Below, in pieces: positions 7,070 through 11,733 of a DNA stretch of 11,733 nt. Positions within the stretch are counted from its first letter, which is position 1. Each line of letters starts with the position of its first letter. The DNA is from JAMORN01 sp027063545 [NCBI: bacterium] (GTDB lineage Bacteria; JAMORN01), in NCBI GenBank assembly GCA_027063545.1, contig JAMORN010000040.1, forward strand, positions 1 to 11,733. Reading direction: 5' to 3'. Under the pieces are notes generated by a model that saw only the letters and a program-made list of their open reading frames with translations, searched no databases and was not told the DNA's origin. Position numbers and translations under genes: made by a program.

Positions 7070-8194
7070 ATGGAACTAAAGTTTAATTTTCAACCAGATG
7101 TTTATAGTAAGTTAAATTCTATTCTAAACAATAGAGAAAAAAGGTTACCCCAGACTTATCTTTTTTATGGTCAGGAGGGATTAGGTAAATTATATTATGC
7201 CTTATGGTTTATAGCAAATATTATATGTTTTGATGATAATAAAGATTGTTTAAATAAATTACATACTAATACACATCCAGATGTAAAGATTATTCATCCA
7301 GAGAATTTTACAAAGGAATATCATCCTAAAATAATAGATCAACCTTTATTATATCATAAAATAAAGGAGACAGATAAGATAAAAATAGAAGAAATAAGAG
7401 AGTTAAAAGAATATGTAACAACAAAACCTTTTGAGAGTTTAGTAAGAGTTATTTTAATAAATTATGCTGATTATATGACCACACAGGCTGCAAATTCTTT
7501 TTTAAAGTTGTTAGAAGAGCCCTCAGAAGATACAATAATTATTTTATTGGCAACGAATTTGAGAAATTTATTACCTACAATTATATCAAGAATTCAGGTA
7601 AAAATTAAGTTTTCACCAATAAAAATTGATTATATTAAAACTATATTAAAAGAATATAATCAATTGGATGAAGAGTTAGATACGTTTTTTATATCTTCAG
7701 GAAGTTATGTGGAAATTTATGATGATTTAAACTTTTTTGATAAAGAGAAAATAGAATTTATAAATAAATTAATGATTTATATATTAAATATTATTGATTC
7801 AGAGAGGGTGTTAAAATTAAAAGAAGAGGATTATATTAAACAAGCATATGAAATTTCTAAGATTATAGAGAAATTTTCTTCATCAATAGGATTTAGTACT
7901 AGTAATAAGGAATCTTTGGATTATTTATTAAATAAACTTTATGATATATTACATAAAATTTTTATTTTAAATACAACACCAAACATAAAAATATTTGAAA
8001 AAGTCTTTGGCTATTTAATAGAAAGAAATAAAAACATAGATAATTTTTTGAAGATAAAAATATTAGAAGATATAAAATTAGCAAGAAATAAGATACAAGC
8101 TAATGTTAATCCCACTATAACAATTCAAACTTTGTTATGGCGATTATATAAATTGTGTAGGGATTATTATAAAATTATTAATAGTTATCATTAG
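7070..8194 (+). CDS. holB: DNA polymerase III delta' subunit
   Basis: Delta' is a structural subunit of the AAA+ clamp loader that places the beta clamp on DNA. The 374-residue protein has a clamp-loader N-terminus: LPQTYLFYGQEGLGK (27-40) as the P-loop region, THPDVKIIHPE after the zinc-module position, ANSFLKLLEEPSEDT (141-155) and an SRIQ sequence (173-176) at the SRC arginine-finger position. The P-loop ends in Lys40-Leu41, lacking the usual Ser/Thr, so nucleotide hydrolysis is unlikely, as in several delta' proteins. Only two cysteines (53 and 60) remain of the usual four-Cys zinc module. There is an insertion between HPE and the IKIEEIRELK segment (about 78-103). The C-terminal half is poorly conserved. 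A gamma/tau (dnaX) assignment is disfavoured by the P-loop defect. The ricT neighbour supports holB, as in Bacillus. Confidence 0.88.
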   Translation: MELKFNFQPDVYSKLNSILNNREKRLPQTYLFYGQEGLGKLYYALWFIANIICFDDNKDCLNKLHTNTHPDVKIIHPENFTKEYHPKIIDQPLLYHKIKETDKIKIEEIRELKEYVTTKPFESLVRVILINYADYMTTQAANSFLKLLEEPSEDTIIILLATNLRNLLPTIISRIQVKIKFSPIKIDYIKTILKEYNQLDEELDTFFISSGSYVEIYDDLNFFDKEKIEFINKLMIYILNIIDSERVLKLKEEDYIKQAYEISKIIEKFSSSIGFSTSNKESLDYLLNKLYDILHKIFILNTTPNIKIFEKVFGYLIERNKNIDNFLKIKILEDIKLARNKIQANVNPTITIQTLLWRLYKLCRDYYKIINSYH

Positions 8195-8196
8195 AG

Positions 8197-8202
8197 AAAG
8201 GA
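8197..8202 (+). promoter_or_regulatory. Ribosome binding site of ricT
   Basis: AAAGGA in the 15-base gap after holB lies seven bases before ATG 8210. Confidence 0.65.
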
Positions 8203-8209
8203 TAGCCGT

Positions 8210-9004
8210 ATGTATGGAGTTATAGTTGAGAATAAAAATAAAAATCATTTTATTTGTGAAAATCCTGATGATATAATCTTAAAAAGAGGTGATAAGGTTA
8301 TATTTTCAACAGATGATGATGGGTTTGATTTTGGAGAAGTATTATATACAAATGTTACGTTAAGAAAATCAAGTATTTATAAGTTATTAAGAAAAGCTAC
8401 AGAAGATGATATTAGAAGATTTGAGAGATTGATAAGGTTAGAAGAAGAAGCTTATGACATATTTAGAGAAAAAGTAAAAGAGAATAATTTAGAGATGAAA
8501 TTAGTTAAGGTAGATTTTCGATATGATAAGACAAAATATTTATTCTATTTTAAAGCAGAAGGGAGAGTAGATTTTAGGAAACTTGTTAGGAATTTAGCTG
8601 CAATATATAAAACTAGAATAGAGTTGCGTCAGATAGGAGTAAGAGATGAGGCAAAGCTTATTGGTGGGATTGGAATGTGTGGGCAAGAGCTCTGTTGTAG
8701 GAGGTTTTTAAAAGAATTTCAGCCTATAGAAACAAATATGGCTAAAATCCAAGATCTGATGATAAATCCTAGTAAAATTTCTGGGTATTGTGGAAAACTT
8801 ATGTGTTGTCTTGCATATGAGAAGGATTTTTATGAGAAATATAGAAAATATTATCCTAATATAGGTGATGAATATAAGACAGAGAAGGGAGAAGGGGTAG
8901 TTAAAGGAGTTAATATACTAAAAGGTACAATATTGGTTGAGTATGAGGGTAGATATCAGGAAGAAATAAAATATGAAATACCAGAGGAAATAATAGAAGA
9001 ATAA
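8210..9004 (+). CDS. ricT: RicT/YaaT family protein (PSP1 domain)
   Basis: In Bacillus subtilis RicT works with RicA and RicF in an iron-sulfur protein complex that affects RNase Y-dependent mRNA maturation, sporulation and competence. The 264-residue length is typical. The PSP1 core is clear: the central VDFRKLVRNLAAIYKTRIELRQIG (120-143) and GVRDEAKLIGGIGMCG, then the cysteine groups Cys157, Cys162, Cys163 and Cys194, Cys199, Cys200 (GYCGKLMCCL), with MAKIQDLMINPSKISG between them. The six cysteines are where iron-sulfur ligands would be expected. A KOW/SH3-like tail (about 217-250) follows. It sits after holB, as in Bacillus, and before metG. Neither RicA nor RicF is seen here, so its partners in this organism are unknown and the RNA-processing role is carried over from the family. 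Confidence 0.92.
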   Translation: MYGVIVENKNKNHFICENPDDIILKRGDKVIFSTDDDGFDFGEVLYTNVTLRKSSIYKLLRKATEDDIRRFERLIRLEEEAYDIFREKVKENNLEMKLVKVDFRYDKTKYLFYFKAEGRVDFRKLVRNLAAIYKTRIELRQIGVRDEAKLIGGIGMCGQELCCRRFLKEFQPIETNMAKIQDLMINPSKISGYCGKLMCCLAYEKDFYEKYRKYYPNIGDEYKTEKGEGVVKGVNILKGTILVEYEGRYQEEIKYEIPEEIIEE

Positions 9005-9006
9005 AA

Positions 9007-9011
9007 GGGAG
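9007..9011 (+). promoter_or_regulatory. Ribosome binding site of metG
   Basis: GGGAG in the 15-base gap after ricT lies eight bases before ATG 9020, close to ideal spacing. Confidence 0.65.
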
Positions 9012-9019
9012 TATAAAAT

Positions 9020-11083
9020 ATGGAGAGATATTTAGTAACCGCAGCACTTCCTTATGCAAATGGGCCCATACATATAGGGCATTTAGCAGGTGCTTATATT
9101 CCCGCAGATATATATGTGAGGTTTTTAAGATTAAATGGTGATGATGTTGTTTTTATTTGTGGGACTGATGAGCATGGTGTTCCTATTACAATAAGAGCAG
9201 AAAAAGAGGGAAAAACTCCTCAGGAAATAGTAGATTATTATCATGAGGTGATAAAGAAATCTTTTGAAGGAATGAGGATAGAGTTTGATAATTTTTCAAG
9301 GACCACAAGAGAAATTCATCATAAAACTGCTCAGGAGTTTTTTTTGAAACTTTTAGAAAATGGAGCATTGGTAGCGAAAAAGGAAAAAGGTTTATATTGC
9401 CCTAATTGTAAAATATTTTTGCCTGATAGATATGTAGAAGGTACTTGTCCTGTTTGTGGGGCAGATGGTGCAAGAGGAGATCAATGTGAAAAGTGTGGTA
9501 CATGGCTTGAGCCATTTCAACTTATTAATCCAAAGTGTAAGATATGTGGAGCTACTCCTGAGGAACGAGAAACAACTCATTTTTATTTCAAATTAGGTGA
9601 TTATCAAAAAAGATTAGAGGAGTTTGTGTATTCTCATGATTTTTGGAGGCCAAATGTTATTAATTATTGTAGAAACTGGTTTGAAGAAGGGTTAAGGGAT
9701 AGAGCTATTACCAGAGATCTTCTTTGGGGTATAAAGGTTCCATTGGATGATGAGGAGTTTAAATCTAAGGTACTATATGTATGGTTTGAGGCTCCTATTG
9801 GATATATTTCTTCAACAAAAGAGTGGGCTATAAAGATTGGTGATCCTGATAGATGGAAGTTATACTGGCAGGATAAAAATACAAGAATAGTTCATTTTAT
9901 AGGTAAAGATAATATAGTATTTCATGCAATAGTTTTTCCAGCAACTTTAATGGCTTATGGGGATGAGTGGAATTTAGTTTACGATATACCTGCGAATGAA
10001 TTTTTGAATATTGAAGATGAAAAGATTTCTACAAGTCGTAATTGGGCTGTTTGGGTTGATGAGTATTTAGAGGAGTTTGAACCTGATCCATTAAGGTATT
10101 ATTTAACCATGATAGCACCTGAGAATAGTGATTCTAATTTTACATGGGAAGGTTTTCAAAAGCATAATAATACAGAGTTAGCAGATGTGATAGGAAATTA
10201 TGTTAATAGGGTATTAACATTTATAGCAAGAAATTTTGATTCAAAAATTCCTGAATATTCCAAAGATGATTTAGGAGAGTATGAAAAGAATTTATTGAAA
10301 GAAGAGAAAGAATTTTTTAATAAATTTTATGAAAATTTACATAATAAAAGATTTAAGAGAGCATTAACAGAATATATAGAGTTTTATAAAAAGTTAAATA
10401 AGTATTTTAATGATATGAAGCCTTGGGAACTTGTAAAAGAAGATAAAAAAAGAGCAGGTGAGGTTTTGGCTTTTTGTGTGAAGTTATTAAGAGATACAAC
10501 AGTAATGATGTATCCTTTTATGCCTACTACAGCTGAGAGAATTTGGGTTCTTATTAATGAACTTAGAGATATAAAAGAGGAAAGATGGGATAGATTTTTA
10601 GATATATTCCCAGAGCCTAATAGAGAGATAAAGAGGCCTAAAAAGGTTCTATTTAGAAAATTTGCAGATGAGGAAATTAAAAAGCAGAAAGAGAAATTAA
10701 TACAAAAGTCTAAAGAAGAAATAGAGAAGAATAAGAAATATAAGCCATTAAAAACAGAAATTACAATAGAGGATTTTCAAAAATTGGATATAAGAGTTGG
10801 AAAAATATTATCAGCTGAAAAGGTAAAAGGTGCTGATAAACTTCTTAAAATGGAAGTTGATTTAGGCTTTGAAAAGAGGACAATTGTTGGAGGATTAAAA
10901 AAGTATTATAGTTCGGAAGAATTAATAGGAAAGTATGTTATTGTTCTTGCTAACTTAAAACCTAGAAAATTAAAGGGAATAGAGAGTCAAGGAATGCTTC
11001 TTGCAGTAGTTAATGATGAAAACATTTCTCTTTTAGAGCCAGATAATAAAGATAAAATAAACCTTGGAGATGTTATTGGATAA
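9020..11083 (+). CDS. metG: Methionyl-tRNA synthetase with C-terminal tRNA-binding domain
   Basis: MetRS charges tRNA-Met with methionine in the cytoplasm. The 687-residue protein has a class I Rossmann core with HIGH at 18-21 and GTDEHG at 48-53. Its connective domain has four CxxC pairs (127/130, 143/146, 156/159, 173/176), the two-zinc-knuckle arrangement of the E. coli-type enzyme. The KMSKS loop reads KISTS (335-339) followed by RNWAVW, a variant I associate with Bacteroidetes- and archaeal-type MetRS. An anticodon-binding helical domain (about 385-555) is followed by a Lys/Glu-rich linker and a Trbp111-type OB fold (about 583-687; DIRVGKI, KPRKLKGIESQGM) that binds tRNA and mediates dimerisation. 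The reading frame is complete. It stands 15 bases after ricT and four bases before miaB, with a noticeably higher GC content than the ftsE-ftsX stretch. Confidence 0.97.
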   Translation: MERYLVTAALPYANGPIHIGHLAGAYIPADIYVRFLRLNGDDVVFICGTDEHGVPITIRAEKEGKTPQEIVDYYHEVIKKSFEGMRIEFDNFSRTTREIHHKTAQEFFLKLLENGALVAKKEKGLYCPNCKIFLPDRYVEGTCPVCGADGARGDQCEKCGTWLEPFQLINPKCKICGATPEERETTHFYFKLGDYQKRLEEFVYSHDFWRPNVINYCRNWFEEGLRDRAITRDLLWGIKVPLDDEEFKSKVLYVWFEAPIGYISSTKEWAIKIGDPDRWKLYWQDKNTRIVHFIGKDNIVFHAIVFPATLMAYGDEWNLVYDIPANEFLNIEDEKISTSRNWAVWVDEYLEEFEPDPLRYYLTMIAPENSDSNFTWEGFQKHNNTELADVIGNYVNRVLTFIARNFDSKIPEYSKDDLGEYEKNLLKEEKEFFNKFYENLHNKRFKRALTEYIEFYKKLNKYFNDMKPWELVKEDKKRAGEVLAFCVKLLRDTTVMMYPFMPTTAERIWVLINELRDIKEERWDRFLDIFPEPNREIKRPKKVLFRKFADEEIKKQKEKLIQKSKEEIEKNKKYKPLKTEITIEDFQKLDIRVGKILSAEKVKGADKLLKMEVDLGFEKRTIVGGLKKYYSSEELIGKYVIVLANLKPRKLKGIESQGMLLAVVNDENISLLEPDNKDKINLGDVIG

Positions 11084-11087
11084 AGTT

Positions 11088-11733
11088 ATGGGAGAAAAAA
11101 AGTTTTATATAAAAACTTTTGGCTGTCAGATGAATGTTTATGATTCTAATATTATAGAAAGTAAATTAATAAAAGCAGGATATATCCCTACAGATAAAGA
11201 AGAAGAAGCTGATTTAATAATTTATAATACCTGTGCAGTAAGACAAAAAGCTGAGGAAAGGGCTATTTGGCATATAAAATCTGCAGCCAGCAAATTTAAG
11301 AAGGGATCTAAAATTGCTGTTATAGGTTGTGTGGCTCAAGAGAAAGGAGAAAAGTTAAAGAAAGAATTGCCTTTTGTAAATTATATTATAGGAACGGATG
11401 AGTATAAACGATTTGATGATATAATAAAAGGAAAACTAAAAGATGGAGTATATACAAATGTTTATTCTCAAGAGTTATATGAAGATTTTATAGATGATGT
11501 AGTAGTTAAAGGTCCAACAAGTTTTGTTACTATTATAAGGGGGTGTAATAATTTTTGTAGTTATTGTATTGTTCCTTATGTTAGAGGTAGGGAAAGAAGT
11601 AGGAAAAAAGAGAAGATAATAGATGAGGTAAAGAAATTAGTAGATAAAGGTATCAAAGAGGTTATTTTGTTAGGACAGAATGTTAATTCATATATAGATG
11701 GAAATATTAGATTTCCTGATTTATTGTATGAGG
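11088..11733 (+). CDS. miaB: tRNA-2-methylthio-N6-dimethylallyladenosine synthase, N-terminal part (3' end outside window)
   Basis: MiaB is a radical-SAM methylthiotransferase that converts i6A37 to ms2i6A37 next to the anticodon of tRNAs reading U-starting codons. The 215 complete codons here cover the N-terminal UPF0004 domain with its three cluster cysteines, Cys13 (TFGCQMN), Cys49 (NTCAVR) and Cys81 (IGC). The start of the radical-SAM domain follows, with CNNFCSYC (Cys153, Cys157, Cys160) and IVPYVRGRERSR, the MiaB-type sequence rather than RimO or MtaB. LGQNVNSY near residues 195-202 is also typical. The remainder of the SAM barrel and the TRAM domain lie beyond the window. ATG 11088 starts four bases after the metG stop, with only a weak GGA upstream, so coupling to metG translation is likely. 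Confidence 0.95.
   Translation, partial: MGEKKFYIKTFGCQMNVYDSNIIESKLIKAGYIPTDKEEEADLIIYNTCAVRQKAEERAIWHIKSAASKFKKGSKIAVIGCVAQEKGEKLKKELPFVNYIIGTDEYKRFDDIIKGKLKDGVYTNVYSQELYEDFIDDVVVKGPTSFVTIIRGCNNFCSYCIVPYVRGRERSRKKEKIIDEVKKLVDKGIKEVILLGQNVNSYIDGNIRFPDLLYE

Noticed and set aside
9186-9580. Two minus-strand open frames opposite metG
   Set aside because: Both lie opposite conserved MetRS sequence, including the zinc knuckles, and resemble nothing.
1-11733. tRNA, rRNA, riboswitch, CRISPR, insertion sequence or attachment site
   Set aside because: Reading both strands showed no direct-repeat array, transposase, terminal inverted repeats or structured RNA, and gaps between genes are too short to hold them.

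Overview
The window is 11.7 kb of very AT-rich DNA with every recognisable gene on the + strand. Genes are packed head to tail: the largest gap is 34 bases, and five of the ten junctions overlap. It reads as one long housekeeping transcription unit from an uncultured or poorly known bacterium. An outer membrane is implied by a predicted lipoprotein and two SurA-like periplasmic chaperones. Low GC, AGA-dominated arginine codons and Lys/Ile/Glu-rich proteins fit a candidate-phylum type lineage (WOR-3/FCB-like would be a guess). Nothing in the window fixes the taxonomy.

Layout, left to right: (1) the C-terminal part of the transcription-repair coupling factor Mfd, running in from the left edge; (2) a SurA-like lipoprotein and a soluble SurA-type peptidyl-prolyl isomerase/chaperone, for outer-membrane protein biogenesis; (3) PdxA of vitamin B6 synthesis, directly after surA as in Escherichia coli; (4) a divisome module: an FtsE-like ABC subunit, FtsX, and an EnvC-like coiled-coil/LytM protein; (5) DNA polymerase III delta' (holB), RicT (PSP1/YaaT family) and methionyl-tRNA synthetase, a set also clustered in Bacillus; (6) the first 215 codons of MiaB, running off the right edge. 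There are no RNA genes, mobile elements, CRISPR arrays or gaps above 300 bases.

The item most worth attention is the ftsE-ftsX-envC module at 4497-7067. FtsX and EnvC are recognisable and intact. The FtsE partner keeps the ABC ATPase fold by eye and an intact Walker B (LLIVDE). It has lost the P-loop glycines and Ser/Thr, the Q-loop Gln, the LSGGE signature, the D-loop and the H-loop His. It looks like a maintained pseudo-ATPase in a system whose known mechanism is ATP-driven. The EnvC LytM domain also lacks most zinc ligands, which is normal for EnvC. Together this suggests an FtsEX-EnvC complex that regulates peptidoglycan amidases without a conventional ATP cycle.
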